Positions 36,139 to 45,223 of a stretch of DNA of 64,000 nt are shown piece by piece. Made by a program: the position numbers and the translations under genes. Each line of letters starts with the position of its first letter. The first letter of the stretch is position 1. Under the pieces are notes generated by a model that saw only the letters and a program-made list of their open reading frames with translations, had not been told where the DNA came from and made no database searches. The stretch lies in contig DAXETV010000003.1 of assembly GCA_051155775.1 (NCBI GenBank), positions 62,001 through 126,000 of the forward strand. Direction: 5' to 3'. The stretch is from CAYSCZ01 sp051155775 (GTDB lineage Bacteria > Bacteroidota > Bacteroidia > Cytophagales > Cyclobacteriaceae).

Positions 36139-37410
36139 TTAGATCAAATAGTATAGCAGGTCTGGCTTGTCATTTAAGTATTCGCCATAAAAGTTTTTTG
36201 ATTTCATTCTGGAAATCATAGGTTCCAGGTCTTCCCTGTCATTCAGTTCTATGCCTACCAGTGCAGGGCCCTTTTCACGGCTATTTTTCTTGTGATATTC
36301 AAAATATACAATGTCATCATGTTCACCCAGTACCTGCTCTACGAACTCTTTTAAAGCACCGGCTCTTTGAGGGAATTTTATGATAAAATAGTGTTTTAGG
36401 CCTTCATAAAGCAATGCCCTTTCTCTGATCTCTTCTGTGCGGGTGATATCATTATTGCCTCCGGAGAGGATACAAACTACATTTTTCCCTTTAATTTCCT
36501 CTTTATAATCATCCAAGATGGCTATTGATAATGCTCCGGCCGGTTCAGAAACGATGCCGCTTTGGTTGTACATTTTAATAATAGTGGAGCAAATCTTACC
36601 CTCTTTAACTGTGGCAACTTCCGCTAGATTATCCTTACATATCTGAAAATTGAGCTTCCCTACACGTTTTACAGAGGCACCATCAACGAACTTATCAATT
36701 TTATCCAGGGTAACTAATTCGTCAGCTTCAATGGATTGCTTCATAGAAGGTGCGCCTGCAGGTTCAACGCCAATAATTTTTGTTTGGCTGCTCAAGAGTT
36801 GAAAAACACTGGTCACTCCAGCGGCTAATCCTCCTCCTCCGATTGGCAGGAAAAGATAGTCGATACTGCTTTTGGTTTGCTCAAGGATTTCCAAAGCAAT
36901 GGTTGCCTGTCCTTCAATGACTTTTTCGTCGTCGAAAGGAGGGATAAATACCTTCTCTTCGGCTTTACTTAACTTTAGCGCCTGTTCCTGAGCATCATCA
37001 AATGTATCGCCTACTAATTTTATCTCGATCCACGCTTTGCCAAACATTTTAACCTGTTCCACTTTTTGGGAAGGCGTTGGAGTGGGCATAAATATGACAC
37101 CCTTGATTCCCAGTTTAAAGCAACTCAATGCTACGCCCTGTGCATGATTACCTGCACTGGCACACACTACGCCATTCCTCTTTTGTTCAGGATCCAGGCC
37201 ATATATTTTATTGTAAGCACCCCTGATTTTATAGGAGCGGACAACCTGGGTATCTTCCCTTTTAAGGAAGATGTTTGATCCGTAATGTTGGCTTAAGTTA
37301 AAGCTTTCCTGGAGTGGCGTTTTTAATGCTACATTTTCCAGTCGCTCCTGTGCCTTTCTAATATCACTCAGTGCAGGGTAATAAGTGTTATTTAACGTCT
37401 TCGACTTCAC
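36139..37410 (-). CDS. ilvA: Threonine deaminase
   Basis: A 423-residue PLP enzyme making 2-oxobutanoate from threonine, the entry to isoleucine synthesis. The PLP lysine is Lys61 in VVRSYKIRGAYNKIYG; the glycine loop is FLPIGGGGLAAGVTSVF. The last about 90 residues (LKHYFIIKFPQRAGALKEFV onward) form one ACT-like regulatory domain, half of what E. coli IlvA (514) carries. Its start overlaps the end of ilvC by 23 bases. Being between ilvC and thrA joins threonine production to isoleucine use. Confidence 0.95.
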   Translation of the reverse strand: MKSKTLNNTYYPALSDIRKAQERLENVALKTPLQESFNLSQHYGSNIFLKREDTQVVRSYKIRGAYNKIYGLDPEQKRNGVVCASAGNHAQGVALSCFKLGIKGVIFMPTPTPSQKVEQVKMFGKAWIEIKLVGDTFDDAQEQALKLSKAEEKVFIPPFDDEKVIEGQATIALEILEQTKSSIDYLFLPIGGGGLAAGVTSVFQLLSSQTKIIGVEPAGAPSMKQSIEADELVTLDKIDKFVDGASVKRVGKLNFQICKDNLAEVATVKEGKICSTIIKMYNQSGIVSEPAGALSIAILDDYKEEIKGKNVVCILSGGNNDITRTEEIRERALLYEGLKHYFIIKFPQRAGALKEFVEQVLGEHDDIVYFEYHKKNSREKGPALVGIELNDREDLEPMISRMKSKNFYGEYLNDKPDLLYYLI

Positions 37411-38464
37411 CTTTCACCTTGTTATGTTCCGGTCTGAGTTTTCTTACTGTAGCACCTGTTTGCCACATTTCCGAATTATGTATTTCTGATAGTTCTTTTT
37501 CCAGATCAGCTCGGTATGTTGGTTTTTTGCATGATTCAATCACGATTTTTGCCTCACTCCCTGATGCGACACTTTCGTAAAGTTCATCAAATACTGGCAT
37601 AACAGCTTCCCTAAACTTATGCCGCCAGTCTAAGGCCCCTCGCTGTGCAGTAGTAGAACAATTTGCATACATCCAGTCCATACCGTTTTCGGCAACCAGA
37701 AGAATTAAGCTTTGGGTAAGCTCCTCTACCGTTTCGTTAAATGATTCAGATGGGCTGTGGCCTTTTTCCCTGAGTTTATTATACTGAGCCTCCATCACAC
37801 CAGCAAGGGCACCCATAAGTACCCCTCTTTCACCCGTCAAATCACTAAATACCTCTTTCTGGAAAGTGGTTTCAAATAAATATCCAGATCCGATGCCAAT
37901 ACCTATAGCAATCACTTTATCAAAAGCTTTCCCGGTTGCATCCTGATGAATAGCATAGCTCGAATTAAGTCCTTTTCCTTCCAGGAATAGTCTTCTCAGG
38001 CTTGTACCTGAACCTTTAGGCGCTACAAGTACTACATCTACGTCTTCCGGGGCTACAATACCGGTTTGTTTATTGTAAGTGATTCCAAACCCATGGGAAA
38101 AATAAAGGGTTTTACCAGGAGTCAGATATTTTTTGACGGTAGGCCATAATTCTATTTGACCCGCATCAGAAAGTAAAAAGAAAATAATGGTGGCTTTTTC
38201 CAAGGCATCTTCGATACTAAATAAATTAACACCTTCTTCCCAGCCATCTTTTAATGCTTTATCAAATGATTTTGAAGGTTTTCGCTGACCAACAATTACA
38301 TTAAAGCCATTATCCCTGAGGTTCAATGCCTGGCCGGGTCCTTGAACTCCATAGCCGATTATTGCGATTGTTTCTTCCTTAAGTGTTTCTAATGCCTTTT
38401 CAAGTGGGTACTCTTCCCTTGTTACAACATTTTCTTCTACACCCCCAAAATTGAGTTTTGCCAT
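37388..38464 (-). CDS. ilvC: Ketol-acid reductoisomerase
   Basis: A 358-residue short-form (class I) reductoisomerase for valine and isoleucine. The nucleotide-binding loop is IAIIGYGVQGPGQALNLRDN followed by VIVGQRKPSKSFD, whose Arg and Ser suggest NADPH use. The metal-binding catalytic domain has QKEVFSDLTGERGVLMGALA and AENGMDWMYANCSTTAQRGA. It is about 25 residues longer than the usual 330 and ends in a charged tail (HNKVKGEVEDVK). Confidence 0.96.
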   Translation of the reverse strand: MAKLNFGGVEENVVTREEYPLEKALETLKEETIAIIGYGVQGPGQALNLRDNGFNVIVGQRKPSKSFDKALKDGWEEGVNLFSIEDALEKATIIFFLLSDAGQIELWPTVKKYLTPGKTLYFSHGFGITYNKQTGIVAPEDVDVVLVAPKGSGTSLRRLFLEGKGLNSSYAIHQDATGKAFDKVIAIGIGIGSGYLFETTFQKEVFSDLTGERGVLMGALAGVMEAQYNKLREKGHSPSESFNETVEELTQSLILLVAENGMDWMYANCSTTAQRGALDWRHKFREAVMPVFDELYESVASGSEAKIVIESCKKPTYRADLEKELSEIHNSEMWQTGATVRKLRPEHNKVKGEVEDVK

Positions 38465-38478
38465 AATTTTCAGTTTGT

Positions 38479-39018
38479 TTAGTGATTATTTACAAAATTA
38501 TTTTCAAGATTTTCCAGGATTTCAGCTAATTCCTTTTTTGACCTGGTGATGGCCACACGGCCACTTCGAACGAATTCCATCACATGATAGGGTCTGAGAT
38601 CATTTAGGAGTCTTTCAGTTTCATCCTTATGACCTGTTTTTTCTATGGTTATCGAGTCTCCTTCTACCGCAAGTATTCGTGCATGATTGCTTCGGATAAG
38701 CTTTTCTATTTCTTTTTTGTGCTCCAGTTTCACCTGTATGGGAACTTTATACAGCGCAATCTCCTGATAAATTACTTCATCGTCCGTATGTAATTCTGCC
38801 TGCAGTACTTCTACTTGCTTTTCAATCTGTTTAACAACTTTTCTGGCTTTGCCTTCCTCTTCTTTAATCATTATGGTAAATCGATGGATACCATGTTCGT
38901 GGGATTCACTAACGGTAAGGCTTTCGATGTTGATATGCCTTTGTGTGAAAAGCGTTGTGATCCTGTTCAATAGGCCAATTTGATTTTCGGTGTAAACGAT
39001 GATTGTAAATTTTTCCAT
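38479..39018 (-). CDS. ilvN: Acetolactate synthase small subunit
   Basis: A 179-residue regulatory subunit with an N-terminal ACT domain (TIIVYTENQIGLLNRITTLF, then HINIESLTVS) that binds valine in known homologues, and a C-terminal domain (ALYKVPIQVKLEHKKEIEKL, RVAITRSKKEL). It starts 2 bases after ilvB, consistent with co-translation of the two subunits. Confidence 0.95.
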   Translation of the reverse strand: MEKFTIIVYTENQIGLLNRITTLFTQRHINIESLTVSESHEHGIHRFTIMIKEEEGKARKVVKQIEKQVEVLQAELHTDDEVIYQEIALYKVPIQVKLEHKKEIEKLIRSNHARILAVEGDSITIEKTGHKDETERLLNDLRPYHVMEFVRSGRVAITRSKKELAEILENLENNFVNNH

Positions 39019-39020
39019 GT

Positions 39021-40748
39021 TTAATCAAGTCTTATTTCATCAACAGAAGCCCCGGATGGAACCATTGGAAATACATTATCCTCTTTTTCGACGGCTATAT
39101 CCAATAGATAAGGTCCCTTATGTTCAAACATTTCTTTTATGGAGCTTTCCAGGTTATCCCTTTCATCTATTCTTTTTGCTTCAATGCCAAAGCCTTTGCT
39201 GATGGCAATAAAATCTGGATTTACCATTTCAGTGAAAGAATAACGCCTATCAAAGAACAATTCCTGCCATTGTCTCACCATACCTAAAAAGTTATTGTTT
39301 AAAATGACAATTTTTACCGCAGCTTTAGTTTGTGCGATAGTCGCTAGCTCCTGTAAAGTCATTTGAAATCCTCCATCTCCGATAACCGCCACTACTTCTC
39401 TATCAGGTCTTCCTAACTTGGCGCCTAATGCTGCAGGTAAACAGAAACCCATGGTTCCTAAGCCTCCGGAAGTGATATTACTTCTGGTTTGCTTAAACTC
39501 AGCATACCTGCAGGTAACCATTTGATGTTGACCCACATCAGTTACCACAATGGCTTCCGCATGGGTTTGTTCATTGATTATCCTGACAACTTCTCCCATA
39601 GACAATCCTTTGTCCCCGTTGGGATGTAGTTCTTTTTTGATGATCTTATCTTCCTCTATTTGCCTGTATTTCTCAAATTCTTCCATCCATTCCTGGTGCT
39701 CATTGGCTTTCACTTCACCCATCAATAGCTCCAGGGATTCTTTAGCATCACCAATAATCGGACAGTCAACAATTATATTTTTATTGATTTCCGCGGGGTC
39801 CAATTCCAGATGAATAATTTTAGCTTGTCTGGCATATGTGTTGGTATTCCCGGTAACCCGATCATCAAACCGCATACCAACGGCGATTAGTACATCACAC
39901 TGGTTAGTAAGCATATTGGGGCCGTAGTTTCCATGCATTCCCAGCATACCTACATTTAAAGGGTGGTCTGTGGGCAACGCAGAAAGCCCTAAGATTGTCC
40001 AGGCAGAAGGAATACCTGTCTTTTCCACAAAGTCTTTAAACACTTTTTCGGCGCCAGCCAGTATAACGCCCTGGCCAAATACGACGAATGGTTTTTTAGC
40101 TTCATTGATCAACCGGGCTGCTTCTTTAACCTTATCCTTTTCTATTTCTGGTTTTGGAATAAAACTTCTTATTTTCTTACATTTTTTATAGCTGAAATCG
40201 ACAAGTTGGTTTTGAGCATCTTTGGTAATGTCCAGAAGTACCGGTCCCGGCCTTCCTGAGCAGGCAATGTAGAATGCTTTAGCAAACGCTTCGGGTATTT
40301 CTTCTGCTTTTGTTATTTGATAATTCCATTTGGTCACCGTCATGGATATACTGATCACGTCTGTTTCCTGGAAAGCATCAGTTCCTAACAGCGGATAGGG
40401 AACCTGACCGGTAATACAAACCAATGGTGTGGAATCGATTTTAGCATCTGCTATGCCTGTGATTAAATTGGTGGCTCCGGGTCCGGATGTTGCCAGTACT
40501 ACGCCTGCCTTACCGGAAGCCCTTGCATAGCCCTGTGCGGCATGAATTGCTCCTTGTTCATGTCTAGCCAGCACATGATTGACTTTATCCTGATAATGGT
40601 ACAGCGCGTCGTAAACGGGCATGATTGCCCCTCCGGGGTATCCAAAGAGCAGGTCTACGCCTTCATTTATCAGGCATCTAATCACCGCATCAGATCCTTT
40701 CAGTTGTTCTGTAGCTTTTGATACTTGTTGATATTGTGTGGTTTCCAT
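39021..40748 (-). CDS. ilvB: Acetolactate synthase large subunit
   Basis: A 575-residue thiamine-diphosphate enzyme forming acetolactate and acetohydroxybutyrate. The catalytic Glu lies in ARHEQGAIHAAQGYARASGK; the ThDP motif is VVAVIGDGGFQMTLQELATI...ILNNNFLGMVRQWQ. FAD- and substrate-binding segments such as LLGTDAFQETDVISISMTVT are intact. The small subunit follows. Confidence 0.97.
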   Translation of the reverse strand: METTQYQQVSKATEQLKGSDAVIRCLINEGVDLLFGYPGGAIMPVYDALYHYQDKVNHVLARHEQGAIHAAQGYARASGKAGVVLATSGPGATNLITGIADAKIDSTPLVCITGQVPYPLLGTDAFQETDVISISMTVTKWNYQITKAEEIPEAFAKAFYIACSGRPGPVLLDITKDAQNQLVDFSYKKCKKIRSFIPKPEIEKDKVKEAARLINEAKKPFVVFGQGVILAGAEKVFKDFVEKTGIPSAWTILGLSALPTDHPLNVGMLGMHGNYGPNMLTNQCDVLIAVGMRFDDRVTGNTNTYARQAKIIHLELDPAEINKNIIVDCPIIGDAKESLELLMGEVKANEHQEWMEEFEKYRQIEEDKIIKKELHPNGDKGLSMGEVVRIINEQTHAEAIVVTDVGQHQMVTCRYAEFKQTRSNITSGGLGTMGFCLPAALGAKLGRPDREVVAVIGDGGFQMTLQELATIAQTKAAVKIVILNNNFLGMVRQWQELFFDRRYSFTEMVNPDFIAISKGFGIEAKRIDERDNLESSIKEMFEHKGPYLLDIAVEKEDNVFPMVPSGASVDEIRLD

Positions 40749-40758
40749 ATTCAGTTTT

Positions 40759-42435
40759 TTAGAAAGTGTCAGTAGTGCATCCTAATGACGCGTTATTCAC
40801 TGTTTTAGCATATTTATATAAGACTCCTGATTCAATTTTCGGTAATGGTTTCTTCCATTTGTTTCTTCTATGATTCAATTCCGGATCTGTTAGCTTAACA
40901 TTTAATGCATTGGCTTTGGCATCAATCACAATGATATCACCATCTTCCAGCACTGCAATATTGCCACCTTCATAAGCTTCGGGCGTAATATGACCAACGA
41001 CAAACCCGTGTGTGCCTCCGGAAAAACGTCCATCGGTGATCAACGCCACATCTTTTCCCAGGCCTGCGCCCATAATCAGTGATGTGGGTTTTAGCATTTC
41101 CGGCATCCCGGGGCCCCCTTTTGGCCCTTCATATCTGATTACCATTACATCTCCTTTGGTTATTTTATTATTTCTAATTGCGTCATTGGCTTCGAATTCA
41201 CTGTTGAAAACTTTTGCCCGTCCCTCAAAATATTCCCCTTCTTTGCCAGAGATCTTTGCAACAGCTCCTTGTGTCGCCAGATTACCTTGGAGTATTTGTA
41301 GGTGGCCATTTTTCTTTATCGGATTGGATATCGGATAAATGATGTCTTGTCCTTCTTTAAGTGAAGCAACGGAAGCAAGATTTTCTTTTATTGATTTCCC
41401 GGTAACCGTAAGACATGACCCGTCTATCAATCCTTGTTCTGATAAATATTTCATAACTGCAGGGATGCCACCTATACCGTGTAAGTCTTCCATTACATAC
41501 TTTCCACTGGGTTTTAAATCAGCTATGTACGGAGTCCTGTCACTGATTCTTTGAAAATCAGATAAATCAAATGATATATTGAATGAATGTGCGATAGCCA
41601 GTATATGAAGCACAGCATTGGTTGACCCGCCAAGTGCAATTGCCAGCGTTACGGCATTTTCTAGTGACTTTTTAGTAACAATGTCCCTTGGTTTTAAGTC
41701 TATTTTCAGTAGTTCCTGAATCTGTAATCCGGCATTTTTTGCCTCTTCTTTCTTCTCTGAGCTGGTAGCCGGATTCGAAGCACTGTAAGGCAAAGACATA
41801 CCCATTGCTTCAATTGCTGAACTCATAGTGTTAGCTGTATACATACCACCACAAGCTCCCGGTCCCGGGCAGGCATTCAAAATAACTTGCCTGAATTCCT
41901 CCGGAGTGATGTTACCGGCATACTTCCTTCCCAGTGCTTCAAAAGCGGAAACTATGTCCAGTTTTTGACCATTATAAAACCCCGGGGATATGGTGCCACC
42001 ATAGACGACAATTGCTGGTCGGTTAAGCCGCCCAATGGCCATCATGGCACCTGGCATATTTTTATCACAACCAACTACCGCAACCAATCCATCATAGCTT
42101 TGGGCATTCACTACGGTTTCAATAGAATCAGCGATTATATCCCGGGAGGGTAGGGAATATCGCATCCCTTTGGTACCCATTGAAATACCGTCACTTACTC
42201 CTATGGTATTGAAAATCAGCCCGACTAAATCTTTAGCCAGTGTTCCCTGCTTAATATCTTTAGCCAAATCATTAAGATGCGCATTGCAGGGATTGCCTTC
42301 ATAACCGGTACTGGCAATTCCTACCTGGGCTTTGCTCAGGTCTTCTTCAGACAGGCCAATGGCATGAAGCATGGCTTTTGCTGCAGGTTGTGTTTCGTCC
42401 TGTGTTACCGCTTGACTGAACTTATTTAATTTCAT
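40759..42435 (-). CDS. ilvD: Dihydroxy-acid dehydratase
   Basis: A 558-residue iron-sulfur dehydratase. Cluster cysteines are in TGYEGNPCNAHL, VGCDKNMPGAMMA and CPGPGACGGMYTANTMS, a pattern that suits a [2Fe-2S] or [4Fe-4S] centre. The C-terminal DGRFSGGTHGFVVGHITPEA is conserved. Its ATG overlaps the ilvE stop by 4 bases. Confidence 0.97.
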   Translation of the reverse strand: MKLNKFSQAVTQDETQPAAKAMLHAIGLSEEDLSKAQVGIASTGYEGNPCNAHLNDLAKDIKQGTLAKDLVGLIFNTIGVSDGISMGTKGMRYSLPSRDIIADSIETVVNAQSYDGLVAVVGCDKNMPGAMMAIGRLNRPAIVVYGGTISPGFYNGQKLDIVSAFEALGRKYAGNITPEEFRQVILNACPGPGACGGMYTANTMSSAIEAMGMSLPYSASNPATSSEKKEEAKNAGLQIQELLKIDLKPRDIVTKKSLENAVTLAIALGGSTNAVLHILAIAHSFNISFDLSDFQRISDRTPYIADLKPSGKYVMEDLHGIGGIPAVMKYLSEQGLIDGSCLTVTGKSIKENLASVASLKEGQDIIYPISNPIKKNGHLQILQGNLATQGAVAKISGKEGEYFEGRAKVFNSEFEANDAIRNNKITKGDVMVIRYEGPKGGPGMPEMLKPTSLIMGAGLGKDVALITDGRFSGGTHGFVVGHITPEAYEGGNIAVLEDGDIIVIDAKANALNVKLTDPELNHRRNKWKKPLPKIESGVLYKYAKTVNNASLGCTTDTF

Positions 42436-43325
42436 ATGATCACGGAATCTTTTTGGAAACCTTCTTCTTTAATTTTTTCACGGTAGGTCAGTAACAAACT
42501 ATAGGCTATGGATTCTTCCCACGGTTGCTCATATTCATGGCCTCCAATTGATTTGATACCAGCTATTTCAGTAGCTGTACCCACGAAGAAAGCAAAATCA
42601 ACAGCTGTTAACTCTTCAGCTGTCATATCCACCTCATAAATAGGTATGGACAGATCTTCAGCCATTTCAAAAATTACTGATCGTGTTATGCCCGCAAGAA
42701 TATTTCCTTTTTTCGGCGTGTAAATACATCCATCTTTTTCGCAAAAGAAATTCGCTCCCGGACCCTGGGAAATGTTACCCTGGTTATCTAGTAATAAAGC
42801 TTCATCAAACCCTTTTGCTTTTGCCTCAGAGGTAGCCATGATTGAATTCACATAATGACCGGTTACTTTGTAGTTGACAGGTAAAGCTTTTGGGCTGGGT
42901 TTTTCATAAGAAGATATCATCACCTTTAATAACTCAAAGCCCAGATATCTGCCCCATTTCCATGACGCGATAGCGATATTTGCCTGTGGTGTCTGGGACA
43001 GCCTCATGTTATTTCCTACATAAATCAGTGGCCGTACGTATGCACTTTGCAAATTATTTTTATCTAATAACTGATAAGATATCTCAATCAGCTCTTCTAC
43101 ACTATAATTGATTTCAATATTCATTTCCCGGGCTGCTTTCAAGAGCCTGGTGTAGTGCTCTGTTGCCCTGAATAGACGAGGCCCCATTGCTGTTTTGTAT
43201 GCACGTAAACCATCAAAAATCCCATAACCATAATGAAGTGTCTGGCTATAAATACTGGTACTGGCTTGTCCGGCCCTAACCCAATTGCCATTCTGAAATA
43301 ACCAAGTTTGATTGTTGAAGTACAT
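42432..43325 (-). CDS. ilvE: Branched-chain amino acid aminotransferase
   Basis: A 297-residue class IV PLP aminotransferase. The PLP lysine is in LPVNYKVTGHYVNSIMATSE, and LLDNQGNISQGPGANFFCEK and KKGNILAGITRSVIFEMAED are typical. It is the first structural gene of the ilv-thr operon, starting 15 bases after the attenuator's U-run. Its early place means all three branched-chain families depend on the attenuator. Confidence 0.96.
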   Translation of the reverse strand: MYFNNQTWLFQNGNWVRAGQASTSIYSQTLHYGYGIFDGLRAYKTAMGPRLFRATEHYTRLLKAAREMNIEINYSVEELIEISYQLLDKNNLQSAYVRPLIYVGNNMRLSQTPQANIAIASWKWGRYLGFELLKVMISSYEKPSPKALPVNYKVTGHYVNSIMATSEAKAKGFDEALLLDNQGNISQGPGANFFCEKDGCIYTPKKGNILAGITRSVIFEMAEDLSIPIYEVDMTAEELTAVDFAFFVGTATEIAGIKSIGGHEYEQPWEESIAYSLLLTYREKIKEEGFQKDSVII

Positions 43326-43339
43326 GTTTAATTCTTTCT

Positions 43340-43375
43340 AAAAAAAAAGCGCCATCCCCTTACCGGGAATGGCGC
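43340..43375 (-). terminator. Attenuator terminator before ilvE
   Basis: On the minus strand the stem is GCGCCATTCCC/GGGGATGGCGC (forward 43365-43375 and 43349-43359, one G-U pair) with a 5-base loop, followed by nine U (forward A 43340-43348). The CCATTCCCGG part of its 5' arm (forward 43363-43372) is the perfect complement of CCGGGAATGG at the end of the leader peptide gene (forward 43402-43411). The two structures exclude each other, as in ribosome-controlled attenuation. Confidence 0.9.
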
Positions 43376-43396
43376 CTGAATAATGTTTTATTTCAT

Positions 43397-43468
43397 TCAT
43401 ACCATTCCCGGCGTGGTTATCATAATGACGACCACAATAATTAGGGATATGGTAATAATGTTTATCAT
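43397..43468 (-). CDS. ilv-thr operon leader peptide
   Basis: A 23-codon ORF, ATG at the complement of 43466-43468 and TGA at 43397-43399. The peptide begins MINIITISLIIVVVIMITTP and ends GMV. Eight of 23 residues are Ile, four Val, three Thr and one Leu, which are the products of the operon that follows. The codons are mostly ATT/ATA for Ile. The last codons encode one arm of the antiterminator. It resembles E. coli IlvL/ThrL in design, not by homology. Ribosome stalling when Ile, Val or Thr is scarce would free the antiterminator. Confidence 0.88.
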   Translation of the reverse strand: MINIITISLIIVVVIMITTPGMV

Positions 43469-43486
43469 TTAATTTTAAAATCTGGC

Positions 43487-43518
43487 CAAAGATAATTTGA
43501 ATAGTTTTCTTTATGCAA
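43487..43518 (-). promoter_or_regulatory. Promoter of the ilv-thr operon
   Basis: On the minus strand, TTG (forward 43516-43518), 21 bases, then TATCTTTG (forward 43487-43494), matching the Bacteroidota consensus. Transcription would begin near forward 43480, about 12 bases before the leader ATG. It lies between the leuB stop and the leader peptide, so the ilv-thr genes need not depend on leu transcription. Confidence 0.7.
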
Positions 43519-43539
43519 GTCTTCATAAATATTATTTTA

Positions 43540-44628
43540 TCATTTGGTTGAAACAGCAAACAAATCCCGGTAAGTTTCACACACATAATCGCCAACCTCT
43601 GATGTGGATCTATACTCACCTTTTGCAGAAAGATCTTTTGTTAAGAAGCCATTTTTGACTGCTTGATTTACTGCGTCTGTAATAGCCTTAGATTCCAGTT
43701 TCATACTAAAGGAATGATCCAAAAGCATAGCTAGCGAGAGTATAGACGCAAATGGATTAGCAATATTTAGACCTGCAGCTTGAGGATACGATCCATGGAT
43801 GGGTTCAAATAACCCAATCCTTTCACCCAAAGAAGCGGAAGGAAGCATCCCTATAGAACCTGTGATAACAGAACTTTCATCGGTTATGATGTCACCAAAC
43901 ATATTCTCAGTCAATATCACATCGAAACAGGCAGGGTTTTGAATGATTTGCATGGCAGCATTGTCTACAAACATAGTCTCATATTGCAGTTCAGGATAAT
44001 TACTTACATATGCTGATACTTTTTCCCTCCATAGTCTTGAAGTTGCCAATACGTTGGCTTTATCGACAAGCGTCAGTTTTTTCTTTCTTTTCAGGGCATC
44101 AATTACTGCAAGTCGGGTAACCCTTAGAATCTCTTCATCAGAATATACAGAAGTGTCATAAGCCTTGGTTCCTTGTTCATTTCGCCCGCTTGGTTCACCA
44201 AAATAGATCCCGCCGGTTAACTCCCGGTAAACTGTGAAGTCAACACCTTCAATTTTTTCCTTTTTAAGAGGGGAAAATTCATATAAGGCAGGGTAGCTTT
44301 TGACCGGCCTGACATTTGTAAACAGCCCCAGTGCCTTACGCATTTGCAAGAGTCCTTGCTCAGGCCTCACTTTTGCGCCAGGGTCATTGTCATATTTTGG
44401 ATCACCAATGGCCCCAAATAAAATAGCATCAGACTGCTCGCAGATATTTTGTGTTTCAGCGGGAAAAGGTTCACCTGTTTTTTCTATGGCATCTGCACCA
44501 ATCAATCCATATTCCAGGTCAAAACCAATACCGGATATTTCCTGAATAACTTTCAGCACTTTGATTGATTGTTCAGTGACTTCAGGGCCTATCCCGTCAC
44601 CTGGAAGTACGGCTATCTTTTTATTCAT
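43540..44628 (-). CDS. leuB: 3-isopropylmalate dehydrogenase
   Basis: A 362-residue NAD-dependent decarboxylating dehydrogenase. KIAVLPGDGIGPEVTEQSIK opens it; the substrate and metal sites are seen in LGLFTNVRPVKSYP, DNAAMQIIQNPACFDVILTE and NMFGDIITDESSVITGSIGM. Its ATG overlaps the leuD stop by 4 bases; it ends the leu operon. Confidence 0.96.
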   Translation of the reverse strand: MNKKIAVLPGDGIGPEVTEQSIKVLKVIQEISGIGFDLEYGLIGADAIEKTGEPFPAETQNICEQSDAILFGAIGDPKYDNDPGAKVRPEQGLLQMRKALGLFTNVRPVKSYPALYEFSPLKKEKIEGVDFTVYRELTGGIYFGEPSGRNEQGTKAYDTSVYSDEEILRVTRLAVIDALKRKKKLTLVDKANVLATSRLWREKVSAYVSNYPELQYETMFVDNAAMQIIQNPACFDVILTENMFGDIITDESSVITGSIGMLPSASLGERIGLFEPIHGSYPQAAGLNIANPFASILSLAMLLDHSFSMKLESKAITDAVNQAVKNGFLTKDLSAKGEYRSTSEVGDYVCETYRDLFAVSTK

Positions 44629-45221
44629 ACCGGGTTTGCATAAATGTGGTCTTTTTCAAAACTTTCAATTTTATTTGATTGGCTTAGCATGTAATCAATG
44701 TCATCGTAGCCATTCAACAGGCACATTTTTTTGTATTCATTTATTTCGAATGGTGTATGAATATTCTTATCCAATACTTCGAAATATTGATTCTCCAGGT
44801 CTACTTTAATTTTTATATCGATGTTTTGCGTACGGATATCGAATAATTGTTTCAACTGTACCTCTGACACAGTTATGGGTAATAGACCGTTATTCAAAGC
44901 ATTATTTTTGAATATGTCGGCGAAATGGCTTGAGATAACTACCCTGAACCCATAATCATGAAGTGCCCATGCTGCATGCTCCCTGCTTGATCCGGAGCCA
45001 AAGTTTTTTCCTGTTAATAAGATCTCTCCTTTGGTCTGGTTTAAAATAAAGTCGCTCTTAGGATTTCCATCCTGATCATATCTCCAGTCACAGAACAAGT
45101 TCTTTCCAAAACCTTCCCTGGAAGTGGCTTTTAAGAAGCGTGCTGGTATAATTTGGTCAGTATCAACATTTTCAACATTAAGCGGTACACAGGTTGAAGT
45201 TATTATCCTAAACTTTTCCAT
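44625..45221 (-). CDS. leuD: 3-isopropylmalate dehydratase small subunit
   Basis: A 198-residue swivel-domain subunit of the aconitase-like isomerase. The signature is LTGKNFGSGSSREHAAWALH, preceded by NVDTDQIIPARFLKATSREG. It pairs with LeuC, encoded 2 bases upstream. Confidence 0.96.
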   Translation of the reverse strand: MEKFRIITSTCVPLNVENVDTDQIIPARFLKATSREGFGKNLFCDWRYDQDGNPKSDFILNQTKGEILLTGKNFGSGSSREHAAWALHDYGFRVVISSHFADIFKNNALNNGLLPITVSEVQLKQLFDIRTQNIDIKIKVDLENQYFEVLDKNIHTPFEINEYKKMCLLNGYDDIDYMLSQSNKIESFEKDHIYANPV

Positions 45222-45223
45222 GG

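Noticed and set aside
43338..43619. 93-codon minus-strand ORF across the leuB-ilvE gap
   Set aside because: It runs out of frame through the end of leuB, the leader peptide and the attenuator; the leader, promoter and terminator explain the region better.
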